A stretch of DNA of 64,000 bases from JAXMHN01 sp964578605 (GCA_964578605.1 CAZODO010000009.1:1-64000), one strand, 5' to 3'. Positions 45,283 through 53,813 are shown, numbered from the stretch's first letter. The notes: generated by a model from the sequence alone, not told the origin. Program-made: numbers and translations.

Positions 45283-46241
45283 GCAACGGTCCCTTTCTGT
45301 TCCTGGGCCTTCTCTTTGCGCTGGCGTTGTCGTGGCTGGGAATGATTGCCGCGCCACAGCTCCAGATGGGCAACCAGCAACCCACGAACGTCCCGCCCAC
45401 CAACGTGCTTTATCCAACCCCGGCTCCGGGCCTGGCCCAACTGGGACGCGAAGTCTATCGCGCGAACGGCTGCGCGTATTGCCACACGCAAGTTATCCGT
45501 CAGCAAGGCACCCGGTTCGATGTCGTGCTGACCAGCGCCGGAACCAACGAAGCCGCCGTCGTCCAGGCGCTCGTGCAGATGGGCAACTCGCTGAGCCGCG
45601 AGCAAGCCGTGAAGCTGGTTGCCTCCTTGCCACAAAAGGTCCTCTCCTACCCAAGCAAACGCCGCGCGGACGAGGTCCAAGAGGCCTTCACCGACGCCGG
45701 TGCCGAGGCGGGCGTCAGAGTGGTGCCGACCGGGCCCGATATCGCGCGGGGATGGGGCACTCGGCTGACGGTGGGCCAGGATTACCTTTATGGATCGCCG
45801 CTCATGCTGGGCACGACGCGTCTTGGTCCGGATCTCGCCAACATCGGGCTCCGGCGTCCCGACCCGGTCTGGCACCTGGTGCATTTGTTCGATCCCAAGC
45901 TCCAGGTGCAGGGTTCAACCATGCCCCGGTACCCCTTCCTTTTCGAAGTGCGCCCGCAGGTGGGCGGCGGCTCGCCCGAAGCCCTTCCCATTCCGGGTGA
46001 CCGCGAGGTGATTCCGACCCGCGACGCTCACGCGCTTGTCGCGTATCTTCTAAGTCTCCGGGTCGACCTGCCGCTTTTCGAAGCGCCTGGACCTCAGCCA
46101 CCGGGCGCCGCGGCGTCCACGCCCCCTTCCAACGCGACCGCCGATGCCAACACGGCCGCGGCCGCTAACAGCGCCGCCTCAACCAACGCGCAACCCGCAG
46201 CCGAACGGGCGCCGACAGAGAGCCAGCCTTCACCGCAATGA
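45279..46241 (+). CDS. CcoO-like membrane-bound cytochrome c
   Basis: A 320-aa protein starting MSNGPFLFLGLLFALALSW. An N-terminal membrane helix is followed by a haem c site CAYCH (65-69) and an axial Met candidate in GSTMPRYPFLF. Between them stands a long insert containing RLGPDLANIGL, as in CcoO. The last 60 residues are low-complexity Ala/Asn/Pro/Ser. The ATG overlaps the stop of the CcoN-like gene (ATGA). In cbb3 oxidases CcoO relays electrons to CcoN; here the partner lacks the normal active site, so its role is open. Confidence 0.88.
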   Translation: MSNGPFLFLGLLFALALSWLGMIAAPQLQMGNQQPTNVPPTNVLYPTPAPGLAQLGREVYRANGCAYCHTQVIRQQGTRFDVVLTSAGTNEAAVVQALVQMGNSLSREQAVKLVASLPQKVLSYPSKRRADEVQEAFTDAGAEAGVRVVPTGPDIARGWGTRLTVGQDYLYGSPLMLGTTRLGPDLANIGLRRPDPVWHLVHLFDPKLQVQGSTMPRYPFLFEVRPQVGGGSPEALPIPGDREVIPTRDAHALVAYLLSLRVDLPLFEAPGPQPPGAAASTPPSNATADANTAAAANSAASTNAQPAAERAPTESQPSPQ

Positions 46242-46939
46242 GCCAGAAGCCGAGACCAAAACGCGCGTTGCAGGAGACCCGGACCGGGCGCGAGGGGCGT
46301 TCGATCAAGCCGCCTTCTCCCGTTCCTGCGTCCTCCGCTGCGGCGGGGCTTTCGGCGGAGGATCTCGAGCCGCAAGCGGATTCGTCCCTCATGCCCTTCT
46401 GGTTCTTCATCGCGCTGATAATGCTGGCCTACTGGGGGATGATTCACCTGGACCGGTACGGAGGCGGGTTTAGCGCCCAGGTGTATGCGCCCTACCAATC
46501 CTTCCGGCAGTTGTCCGCTTTGCAGCCGAAGTCCGGACCGGAATTGCTGGCTGCGAAGGGCGAATCGCTCTACGCGATGGTCTGTCTTGCCTGCCACCAA
46601 GCCACCGGGATGGGATCGCCCGGCCAGTACCCGCCGCTCGCGGGATCGGAATGGGTCGCAGGATCGCCCGGGCGCCTGATCCGGGTTCCTCTGCACGGTT
46701 TGACCGGCCCAATCCAGGTGAAAGGGCAGCAGTGGACCGGCCTGAACATGCCGGCGTTTGGAATGTCGCCGCCGCTCGACGATGACGAGAACCTTGCGGC
46801 CGTTCTGACCTATATCCGCCAGGCGTGGGGCAATAGCGCCTCACCCATCTCGCCGGAGCAGGTCCGGTTCGTGCGCGCCGAAACGGCTGGCCGCACCGCA
46901 CCCTGGACCGCGGCGGACCTTCAAGCCCTGCCAGAGTAG
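46238..46939 (+). CDS. Membrane-anchored monohaem cytochrome c (CcoP-like)
   Basis: A 233-aa protein starting MSQKPRPKRALQETRTGR. A basic Pro-rich cytoplasmic N-terminus of about 55 residues leads to one helix (MPFWFFIALIMLAYWGM), then a class I cytochrome c domain with CLACH and an axial Met in NMPAFGMSPPL. CcoP usually has two haems; one is seen here. It overlaps the CcoO-like gene (ATGA) and ends the operon. It likely passes electrons between ActE or a soluble cytochrome and a terminal acceptor. Confidence 0.87.
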   Translation: MSQKPRPKRALQETRTGREGRSIKPPSPVPASSAAAGLSAEDLEPQADSSLMPFWFFIALIMLAYWGMIHLDRYGGGFSAQVYAPYQSFRQLSALQPKSGPELLAAKGESLYAMVCLACHQATGMGSPGQYPPLAGSEWVAGSPGRLIRVPLHGLTGPIQVKGQQWTGLNMPAFGMSPPLDDDENLAAVLTYIRQAWGNSASPISPEQVRFVRAETAGRTAPWTAADLQALPE

Positions 46940-47031
46940 TCCGTGCATCGCCCAGGCATTTGGGTGGCCAATGGGGTTCCCCCTGACCGGAACTCTACCC
47001 GTTGGGCGCAGCACGCGAGTTACCCGCCCGT

Positions 47032-47943
47032 CTATTCAGCCCGGTGCAACTTCTCCAGCCATTCCTCCACGCGCTTGGGCCAAGTGGTCACAAGGTGAGA
47101 GGAAGGCCGCAGGCCATACCCGTGCCCGCCTGTCGGGTAAATGTGCAATTCCAAGGGAACTCCGGCGTTCTTCAACGCCAACGCGTAGAAGATCGCCGTC
47201 TCCACTCGCACGGGATCGTCCTGGGCCATCGCCAGAAATGTCGGGGGCGTGCTGCGGCTAATCTCGAGTTCGGGCGCAATCTTGTCGTTCTCTTTCTCCA
47301 ACGTCAGGTAGGCCGGGTAAATCAGCACGGTGAAATCAGGCCGGCAACTCACCAGGTCCGACGCGTCGATGGGCGAATAACCGCGCTGAGCGTAATTGTT
47401 GCTCACGGCGGCGGCTAAATGGCCTCCTGCCGAAAAACCGAGCACCCCGATGCGCTTGGGATTCAAGCCCCATTCCTTCGCGTGCGCTCGCACGATGCCC
47501 AGCGCGCGTTGCGCGTCCTGCAAAGCCGCGGCGTGTTTTTCGAGGCCGGCCCGCCTCGGGACCCGATACTTGAGGAGAACACCGGTGACGCCGACGGAGT
47601 TGAGCCATTCGCAAATCTCGGTGCCTTCCAAGTCCATCGCCAGGATGTGGTAGCCGCCGCCCGGACAGACAACCACGGCAGCGCCGGTGTCCTTGTCCGG
47701 AGCGGGCCGGTAAATCGCGATGCTTGGCCGGGCGACGTTGCCCAGCCGGATCAGCCGTTTTCCACCAACCTGGTCGTCCGTGGGCTTTGTAAGGTCCTGT
47801 TCTTCCCCGAGCACGGCCTTGTCGCCAGGCGCGCCTTGCGGCCATAGCTCGACGGTTTGAAAGGGGTCGCCCGCGGAACAGTTCGGGGTCAAAGCGGCTA
47901 GCGCAATCGAAAGCGCCACCATAAACACTAAGATCGATCGCAT
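47032..47943 (-). CDS. Secreted alpha/beta-hydrolase esterase (BD-FAE/xylan-esterase-like)
   Basis: A 303-aa protein. The signal peptide MRSILVFMVALSIALAALTP is cleaved near NCSAG. The oxyanion region is VVVCPGGGYHIL, the nucleophile elbow is GVLGFSAGGHLAA, and the catalytic Asp and His fit DDPVRVE and TGGHGYGL. All triad members are present. The family includes feruloyl, acetylxylan and related polysaccharide esterases; substrate unknown. It is transcribed leftward. Its upstream region, shared with the fusion gene at 48501, holds an 11-bp array and a dispersed repeat. Confidence 0.9.
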   Translation of the reverse strand: MRSILVFMVALSIALAALTPNCSAGDPFQTVELWPQGAPGDKAVLGEEQDLTKPTDDQVGGKRLIRLGNVARPSIAIYRPAPDKDTGAAVVVCPGGGYHILAMDLEGTEICEWLNSVGVTGVLLKYRVPRRAGLEKHAAALQDAQRALGIVRAHAKEWGLNPKRIGVLGFSAGGHLAAAVSNNYAQRGYSPIDASDLVSCRPDFTVLIYPAYLTLEKENDKIAPELEISRSTPPTFLAMAQDDPVRVETAIFYALALKNAGVPLELHIYPTGGHGYGLRPSSHLVTTWPKRVEEWLEKLHRAE

Positions 47944-48158
47944 GGGCCGAGTAAAACGCGTTTACACGGCTGCGTCGATGCTTTTGCTGCGCGGTTGGCA
48001 GCCGTTTTGGCGATTCAAGGCCCCTTTCTGCGGGACGCGTGCCAGGTTGCCGCTGTTTGGAGCGTCGGCTTCACTGCCGGGTTCGGTTCGGGGCCGCTTG
48101 CTGCATCTCTTCTGCCCGTCAGCTTGTCCATTGGCGCTGCATCCGGGCCAAACACGGC

Positions 48159-48301
48159 ACTCGTATGGAACTCATTCGGAACTCGTTCGGAGATGGTTCG
48201 GACATCATTCGGGAATTATTCGGACATTTTACGGTCAAGAGCGTATGATTACCGCTTTATAACCTGTGGATTACCGTATGATTATCGTATGGAACTATTC
48301 C
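48159..48301. repeat. 11-bp tandem array, thirteen units
   Basis: Thirteen consecutive 11-bp units in exact register. The first six centre on TTCGGA or TATGGA (ACTCGTATGGA, ACTCATTCGGA, ACTCGTTCGGA, GATGGTTCGGA, CATCATTCGGG, AATTATTCGGA). Then come CATTTTACGGT and CAAGAGCGTAT, followed by units centred on ACCGTAT/ATCGTAT (GATTACCGCTT, TATAACCTGTG, GATTACCGTAT, GATTATCGTAT) and a last GGAACTATTCC. TTTACGGT and ACCGTA are opposite in sense, so a partial orientation change is present. It is the longest array in the window. Confidence 0.9.
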
Positions 48302-48309
48302 CTTTTTGG

Positions 48310-48475
48310 TAGGGTCGGTCGCTCCGTCTCCGTCGACCGCCGTTGGTTTGCTTTCTCTATCTTCAAACTCTGCAGACTGGGCAGAATGGATCTTGTGCGG
48401 AGTCAATCACGGTCAAGCGGAAGTTAGCCACGGCGCGCGACGGAGCGCGGCGCCGTGCCTAAAATGAGAATTGCC
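48310..48475 (+). mobile_element. Dispersed TIR element, copy C
   Basis: The core 48310-48462 matches copies A and B over its whole length, with a 6-bp duplication near the left end (TCTCCG). Left end TAGGGTCGGTCGCTCCGTC; right end GCGACGGAGCGCGGCGCCGTGCC. The next bases, TAAAATGAGAATTGCC, are the reverse complement of sequence at the left of copy B (CAATTCTCATT), so the inverted ends extend to about 48475. It starts 8 bp after the 11-bp array ends and lies 26 bp upstream of the fusion gene. Confidence 0.85.
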
Positions 48476-48500
48476 GCTCCCGGACATTCAGCTATAGACA

Positions 48501-51179
48501 GTGCGCGCGATGTATGGCCTGCTCAAACGATCCGTGACCTTACGGGCGTGTCGCGCGGGAATCCTGCTCGCCGCCCTGCTGTTAATCCACCAGCAAGCCG
48601 AATGGCGTGAGAGCCGCCAGCCTTCTTCCCTCTCGCTGGGCCTGGCTCAGAAGTTCTTTCCCGCGGCGGATCGAGTCCAACTTCGAGATCCGGACCGCGG
48701 GGTGCATATCGTCCTGAACGCGCGTGGAGAGCCGATCGGTGCCTTGATGAAGACGCTGCCGTTCACTGAGGAGATCATTGGCTACGCGGGGCCGGCCGAC
48801 ATGCTGATTGCGCTCGACGCGCGAGGTTCGGTCGTGGGGCTTGAGTTCCTGCGCTCGGGCGATACTCCAGAGCACGTCCGCAAAGTTCAAAATGCAAAGG
48901 GCTTTCTCAGCAGGTTTATCGGATGGCGTCCCGGGCACGGGCCGGCCCCGGAAGTGGACGCCGTCAGCGGCGCTACCCTGACCAGCTTCGCGGTGGCGGA
49001 AAGCATTCAGCGGCGGCTATCGGGAGGCACGCCCTCCTTGCGCTTTCCGGGCCCGGTGACGCTGGAGGAAGTCCGGGCCGTGTTGACCAATGCTGCGCGC
49101 ATCACGCGCGTGGACGCTCGGTGGCAAGTGCTCGATGCGTCCGGACGCTCGCTTGGCTTTGCGCTGCGCACGTCTCCCCAAGGCGACAATGTCCCGGGTT
49201 ACCGCGGTCCGACGGATAGCCTGATCGTGCTGGGACCGGATGGGCAAACCGTCATGGCCCTTCGCGTCCGGCGATCTTACGACACGCCATCCTATGTCGA
49301 CCAGGTCTGGCGGTCTGAGACGTTTCTCAAGCTGTTCGAAGGACGTTCCATCCCTCAAATCGCCGCCATGGAACTGCCCCGATTTCCCGTGGACGGCGTA
49401 AGCGGGGCGACCTTGACCGCCCGGGGCGTTGCCGAAGGCGTGAAGCTGCGGGCTTTGGCCGAGACACGGACACGCCCGGCGGAGGCTTCCTGGAGGCCGT
49501 CGGGTCGCGATTGGGGATTGGTGGCCGTGATTATTGGGGCGGTTGTGATGGCGTTTACACCGTTACGCGGCTTCCGATGGATGCGACTGGGATGGCAGGC
49601 GATCCTGATTGGCTACGTCGGGATCGTGAACCACGATTTCGTGTCGCTGGCCCTGGTGGGCGGCTGGGCAGCGAACGGTTTGCCATTCAAAAGGGCGCCT
49701 GGCCTGGTGTTGCTAATGGCGGCGGCGTTCCTCGTTCCCTGGCTAACGCGCCGCCAGCTCTATTGCCATCAGCTCTGTCCGCATGGGGCTGCGCAGCAAT
49801 GGCTGGGAGGAATCGGGGCGAGAGTGCGACGGACTCTCAGTTTTCGGCGTGCGGGGAGGGCTGGTGAGTCGCGGGCCCGGCCAAAAGAACGGCACGCGCA
49901 CCCGATCGCGTCCGCTTTGCAGCGGGTGCCGGTGCTGATCTTGGCCGCTGCACTGGTGATCGTTGTGCTGGGGAAAGGGGGCCTCTTGACGAGCTTCGAA
50001 CCTTTCGACGCTTGGGCTTGGCGTGCAGCCGGGGTGGCTGCCGTCGTGCTTGCCGTGGTGGGCCTGGTCGCCGCCCTGTCCGTGCCGCAGGCGTACTGTC
50101 GATATGGCTGCCCGACCGGTGCGTTGCTTCACTATGTCCGGTCCTCAGGGTCGGCGGATGCGTGGGGCCGGCGCGATACGGTCGCGCTTGGCCTGCTCGC
50201 GTTGGGGGTGCTGACGCTGGCTTTGACGCGCGCCTTTCCGCCTCGCGAACCGGAACTGCCGCCCTTCGAATGCCAGGGAAAGTTCCTGACCGGCGCGTGG
50301 TCCGTGAAGATCAGGGACGAGATCGCCGATCCATCGGCAATTGAGACGGCCGTGACCCGCCAGTTCGAATGGGCGGAATCGATGAGCTCGCATTGGCTGA
50401 CGAACAGCGGGATTTGGGAGTTTAACCATACCGCGAGCACCAACCCGATTCCGGTTCCCTGGCCGGCGATCACCCTTTCGAGATTGGCGGCCGAAATCAG
50501 CAGGGAAACGGGCGGTGCCTACGACGTGACGGTCGGGCCCCTGGCGCGTTTGTGGGGGCTCGGGAATGAAAGAGCCCCAGGGCCGGCGCCGGCCAGGGCG
50601 GCTCTTGACTCAGCCCGCCAAACGCTGGGCTGGCAGAAGGTCGAGATGGGCGACGGCGTCTTGAGCAAACAACATCCGCAATTGGAGTTGGACCTTTCTT
50701 CGCTGGCCAGCGGCTGGGCGGTTGACCAGGTCGGGCAGGTCGTGGAGCGCCGCGGATACCCCGACACTCTGATGGTGGCGAACGGGGTGTTTCGAGCGGC
50801 AGGGCCATGGAGCGTTGCCCTCGAGCCCCGCGGTCAGTGTGCCTTAACCAACGAAGCGCTTGCCGTCGTCACGGCTCAACGTCTGTCTCAAGGCTCAAAG
50901 AGAGCCAGATCGCCTGCGGCCAACGCGCCGGTGCCCTTGCTGCTCGATCCGAGAACGGGTCGGCCGGTGCAGCATCGGACCCTTTCGGTCAGCCTGGTTC
51001 ACACGAATGCCGCGCGCGCGCAGGGTTGGGCCACGGCGCTGGCTGTGATGGGTGTCGACGAAGGTTTGCCTTTGGCCGAGCGTTTGAACCTGGCCGCTCG
51101 TTTCGTGGTGCAACATTCAGAACGGCAATTGGATGTGAGGGAAAGCGCCGCCTGGCGGGCACGGTCCAAGGTTCGCTAA
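48501..51179 (+). CDS. Fusion: two FMN-binding domains + NosR-like membrane domain + ApbE-like domain
   Basis: An 892-aa protein. An N-terminal membrane helix is followed by two FMN-binding domains, each with an SGATLT motif (near 156 and 301) whose Thr carries covalent FMN in NqrC/RnfG/NosR relatives. A multi-helix membrane part follows with two polyferredoxin-like CxxxCP motifs (CHQLCPHG near 422, CRYGCPTG near 533), as in NosR/NirI-type proteins. The C-terminal 290 residues are ApbE-like (GGAYDVTVGPLARLWGLG, LDLSSLASGWAVDQV, LDPRTGRPV). ApbE is the flavin transferase that loads such domains, so acceptor and loader are in one chain. The ApbE part has lost conserved residues: the Mg-binding Asp of A-D-A is Gln in RAQGWAT, and His before I-D-P is Leu. 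Confidence 0.9.
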   Translation: MRAMYGLLKRSVTLRACRAGILLAALLLIHQQAEWRESRQPSSLSLGLAQKFFPAADRVQLRDPDRGVHIVLNARGEPIGALMKTLPFTEEIIGYAGPADMLIALDARGSVVGLEFLRSGDTPEHVRKVQNAKGFLSRFIGWRPGHGPAPEVDAVSGATLTSFAVAESIQRRLSGGTPSLRFPGPVTLEEVRAVLTNAARITRVDARWQVLDASGRSLGFALRTSPQGDNVPGYRGPTDSLIVLGPDGQTVMALRVRRSYDTPSYVDQVWRSETFLKLFEGRSIPQIAAMELPRFPVDGVSGATLTARGVAEGVKLRALAETRTRPAEASWRPSGRDWGLVAVIIGAVVMAFTPLRGFRWMRLGWQAILIGYVGIVNHDFVSLALVGGWAANGLPFKRAPGLVLLMAAAFLVPWLTRRQLYCHQLCPHGAAQQWLGGIGARVRRTLSFRRAGRAGESRARPKERHAHPIASALQRVPVLILAAALVIVVLGKGGLLTSFEPFDAWAWRAAGVAAVVLAVVGLVAALSVPQAYCRYGCPTGALLHYVRSSGSADAWGRRDTVALGLLALGVLTLALTRAFPPREPELPPFECQGKFLTGAWSVKIRDEIADPSAIETAVTRQFEWAESMSSHWLTNSGIWEFNHTASTNPIPVPWPAITLSRLAAEISRETGGAYDVTVGPLARLWGLGNERAPGPAPARAALDSARQTLGWQKVEMGDGVLSKQHPQLELDLSSLASGWAVDQVGQVVERRGYPDTLMVANGVFRAAGPWSVALEPRGQCALTNEALAVVTAQRLSQGSKRARSPAANAPVPLLLDPRTGRPVQHRTLSVSLVHTNAARAQGWATALAVMGVDEGLPLAERLNLAARFVVQHSERQLDVRESAAWRARSKVR

Positions 51180-51272
51180 CTTCAATTGCGAGAGGGGTTG
51201 GGAGCGTGGCTGCGCCAAGCTCGGGCGAGGGTCTCGCTTGTCATTCGAACCCTGCGGCGTATCATTCCTCAC

Positions 51273-51881
51273 GTGAAAGAGAGACGGAAGCTCTGGATAC
51301 CGGTGCTGTTGATGGTGGCCTTTGCCCTCACGCGCTGGCCCGGGGTGATGCCCTCGAACTTCAGCGCGGCTTACGCTCTGGTGTTCTGCGCCGGTGTGTA
51401 CTTTCCGAGGCGACTTGCCTGGTGGCTGCCTCTCTCGACGTTGCTGGTCACCGATGTCGTGATGAACATCTTCTACTACGACACCGCGCCGCTTGACGAC
51501 CGGATGCTGGTGAACTACCTGGCGTACGCGGGCATTCTGCTTCTGGGACAGAAATTCAAGCCGAAAACATCCTGGCTTTGGCTTCTGGGCGGCGGGTTGG
51601 CAGGGGCTTTATTGTTCTATTTCCTCACGAATTCCGCGTCCTGGTTGATGGATCCGGCCTATCCAAAGACGCTCTTTGGCTGGATCCAGGCGCTGACGGT
51701 AGGCACGCCCGGTTGGCCGCATACTTGGGAGTTCTTCCGGAATACCTTGCTGAGCGGAGGGCTCTTTACAGGATTGTTCGCGGGCGCCATGAAACTGGGC
51801 GAGGCACCGGAACCGGAAGAAGAGGAAGAGGCGCAGCCTGCCGAGGAGGAGGAACCTGCGCCGGAGGAAGCGAAAGCTTAG
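51273..51881 (+). CDS. DUF6580 family membrane protein
   Basis: A 202-aa protein from the GTG at 51273 (MKERRKLWIPVLLMVAFALT). Starting there gives the usual N-terminus; a TTG at 51186 would add 29 residues. Hydrophobic segments include SAAYALVFCAGVYF, LAWWLPLSTLLVTDVVM, YLAYAGILLLG and the C-terminal WEFFRNTLLSGGLFTGLFAG. The tail is very acidic (Glu/Pro/Ala). The family resembles the substrate-binding S component of ECF-type vitamin transporters, but function is unproven. It follows the flavin fusion gene closely and may be cotranscribed, which hints at a flavin or other vitamin link by inference only. Confidence 0.8.
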   Translation: MKERRKLWIPVLLMVAFALTRWPGVMPSNFSAAYALVFCAGVYFPRRLAWWLPLSTLLVTDVVMNIFYYDTAPLDDRMLVNYLAYAGILLLGQKFKPKTSWLWLLGGGLAGALLFYFLTNSASWLMDPAYPKTLFGWIQALTVGTPGWPHTWEFFRNTLLSGGLFTGLFAGAMKLGEAPEPEEEEEAQPAEEEEPAPEEAKA

Positions 51882-51953
51882 ATCCGGAAGGGACGGTTAA
51901 CACGCGCGCTGTGACGGTGGCCTTGCCGCCAGTGCGCGAACTCCACGATTGCA

Positions 51954-52418
51954 ATGATACAGATCGGCATTATTTCCGATACCCACGGTTACTTGGATCC
52001 GAAGGTCCCCGAACTCTTCAAGGGGGTGCAGCATATCTTGCACGCCGGCGACATCGGCTTGCCCTGGCTGATTCTCGAACTGGAAGATATCGCTCCCGTG
52101 ACCGCCGTCATTGGCAATACGGATACCGGCCTCGAATACAAAGAGACTGAACTGGTCGAACTGGCCGGGCGCAAGTTCCTCGTCCATCACGAAGTGGATG
52201 TGAAAGCCGAGGACGGCAAGATCAACCGGCGCATCATCCGCGACAACCCGGACGTCGTCGTCTTTGGGCATACCCACAAACGCTTATGCGAAAAGATCGG
52301 GCAAACGCTGTATTTCAACCCCGGATACGCTGGCAAACCCAAGCTCAGATTGACCCGCAGCGTTGCTATCCTGACGTGCGACGAGGCCGGCATCACGGCA
52401 GACTACTTCGAATTGTGA
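51954..52418 (+). CDS. YfcE/MJ0936-type metallophosphodiesterase
   Basis: A 154-aa protein with all family metal motifs: GIISDTHGYLD (D-x-H), HAGDIG (G-D), VIGNTDTG (G-N-x-D), VHHEVD and GHTHKRL (G-H-x-H). Length is normal for the small phosphodiesterase group. It should bind two metal ions and hydrolyse phosphodiesters; the natural substrate is not known. The gene starts 72 nt past the DUF6580 gene and is followed 6 nt later by a hydrolase gene, so it likely sits in a short operon. Confidence 0.92.
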   Translation: MIQIGIISDTHGYLDPKVPELFKGVQHILHAGDIGLPWLILELEDIAPVTAVIGNTDTGLEYKETELVELAGRKFLVHHEVDVKAEDGKINRRIIRDNPDVVVFGHTHKRLCEKIGQTLYFNPGYAGKPKLRLTRSVAILTCDEAGITADYFEL

Positions 52419-52424
52419 CGTTCC

Positions 52425-53366
52425 GTGCACGCGTGGCTGACTACACGGATTGACCGCTGGGTGATTCAACTCGCTACCCGTGCCCAACAGCGTGCCCAGC
52501 CGCCGATACCCGGAGCGAATCCGCCCGCGCTCGTCACGGAAGCAGACTTGGGCAACCCGGCTCTGCCGGTTAGCCTGCCCGATCTCGCGCTGGCGGAAGA
52601 CGGCACGTTCCGCTTTCCGTCACCGATCCAGACCGCTTCGCTCTGCAACAACACGGTCTTCGGAAGGCTCTTCAAAGCAGCCGATCCCTGGCAGGAAAAG
52701 CCCACGGTCATCCTTTTGCACGGTTGGAATGCCGAGCTTTGCTACCGTTACCAGTTTCCCTTCCTCGCGTCGCGCCTCCGCCACTACGGCATCAACACCG
52801 TGGCGATCGAGCTTCCATACCATATGCATCGCCGCCCGTTGAGAGGGCCCGTCACGGACTTCATATCGAGCGACCTGAATGCGATGCTGGAGGCCACGCG
52901 CCAGGTGATGGCTGAGACCCGCGCCCTTGGCTTATGGCTCCGGGCCCAAGGCTCGGCGAGGGTCGGCGTCTGGGGATTCTCGTTGGGAGCCTGGCTGGCC
53001 GGCTTGACAGCGCGGGTCGAACCGGACTTGCGCTTTGCCGTCCTGACGACGCCCATTGCTCGCATGGATCAGGCGATCGCTCAACTCCCATTCTGCGAAC
53101 CCGTGCGCCAAAGCTTGAACGGCAGGCCCGTCGATTTGCATGACTTGAACCTGGCCTCGCGGCCGCCTTCGCTTGAGCCGGGCAATATCTTGCTGGTGGA
53201 ATCGCGTCACGATCTCTTTGCCCCTGCGGAATCCATCGAACAGCTCTGGGAAGCCTGGCGTCACCCGGAGATCTGGCGCGTCGCCCACGGGCATATCACG
53301 GTCCTCATGAGCTTACGGGTGACCGCACGAACGGTCCGGTGGATTCACCGCCGCATCTCCGGGTAG
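52425..53366 (+). CDS. Alpha/beta hydrolase, ABHD18-like
   Basis: A 313-aa protein beginning at a GTG (MHAWLTTRIDRWVIQL). The hydrolase features are VILLHGWNAELCYRYQ (oxyanion strand), VGVWGFSLGAWLAGL (G-x-S-x-G elbow), LLVESRHDLFAP (acid) and VAHGHITVLMS (His). The HGW and ESRHD phrasing resembles the ABHD18/DUF2048 group. No signal peptide is visible, so it is probably cytosolic. The gene lies 6 nt after the phosphodiesterase. Substrate unknown. Confidence 0.85.
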   Translation: MHAWLTTRIDRWVIQLATRAQQRAQPPIPGANPPALVTEADLGNPALPVSLPDLALAEDGTFRFPSPIQTASLCNNTVFGRLFKAADPWQEKPTVILLHGWNAELCYRYQFPFLASRLRHYGINTVAIELPYHMHRRPLRGPVTDFISSDLNAMLEATRQVMAETRALGLWLRAQGSARVGVWGFSLGAWLAGLTARVEPDLRFAVLTTPIARMDQAIAQLPFCEPVRQSLNGRPVDLHDLNLASRPPSLEPGNILLVESRHDLFAPAESIEQLWEAWRHPEIWRVAHGHITVLMSLRVTARTVRWIHRRISG

Positions 53367-53813
53367 GAACGTGAGCGGAGCCTTTGTCGCAGAGCAGGAC
53401 ACTCGGTGACCCTTCGTGATGCGCGCGCACGCCCGCGAACTCACCGAGACCGAAGAATGGGTTCAAATTGTTACCAACGGCTTGTTGTTCACTTGCAACA
53501 TCTTATATACAATCCAACCCCCGTTTTGGCGCGATGTTATAACATTTGTATTACACCCCCGGACACTTCACCGGTTCTCTAGTCAGCGCTCCAGATCGTT
53601 CAGTCCGGTGAAATCCAAGAGGGCTTAGGCTAGGCCGGTCAAATGCCGCGAACTCAAAGCGCGAACGTTCGACTCGTTCGTGGGACTGAGCGCACCGCAA
53701 CGCCGCCGCAACAAGCGAAGGGTCATGTCTCTATCTGGCATTCCTGCCACCCTTCCTGACGTCCCTCCTCGCCCTCCTGATTGCCGCGGAGGGATTGTTA
53801 TCTTCACCCGTCT
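53367..53813. other. Intergenic stretch with AT-rich segment and weak 11-bp periodicity
   Basis: No gene. The segment 53485-53572 is AT-rich and contains two loosely similar pieces 44 bp (four times 11) apart (ACTTGCAACAT... and TGTTATAACAT...). The similarity is too weak to call an array with confidence. The rest is ordinary GC-rich sequence leading to the gamma-glutamyltransferase. Confidence 0.45.

Larger units (their letters stand above)
47944..48500. other. Divergent promoter region filled with repeats
   Basis: No gene. Between the esterase start and the fusion-protein start, 143 bp of 11-bp array (48159-48301) are followed after 8 bp by dispersed element copy C (48310-48475). The 215 bp next to the esterase carry nothing I recognise. 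Promoters for both genes must lie in or beside these repeats. Confidence 0.6.

Noticed and set aside
53485..53572. Fifth 11-bp array
   Set aside because: Similar pieces are 44 bp apart but intermediate units do not resemble each other; the signal is not above what AT-rich DNA could give by eye.
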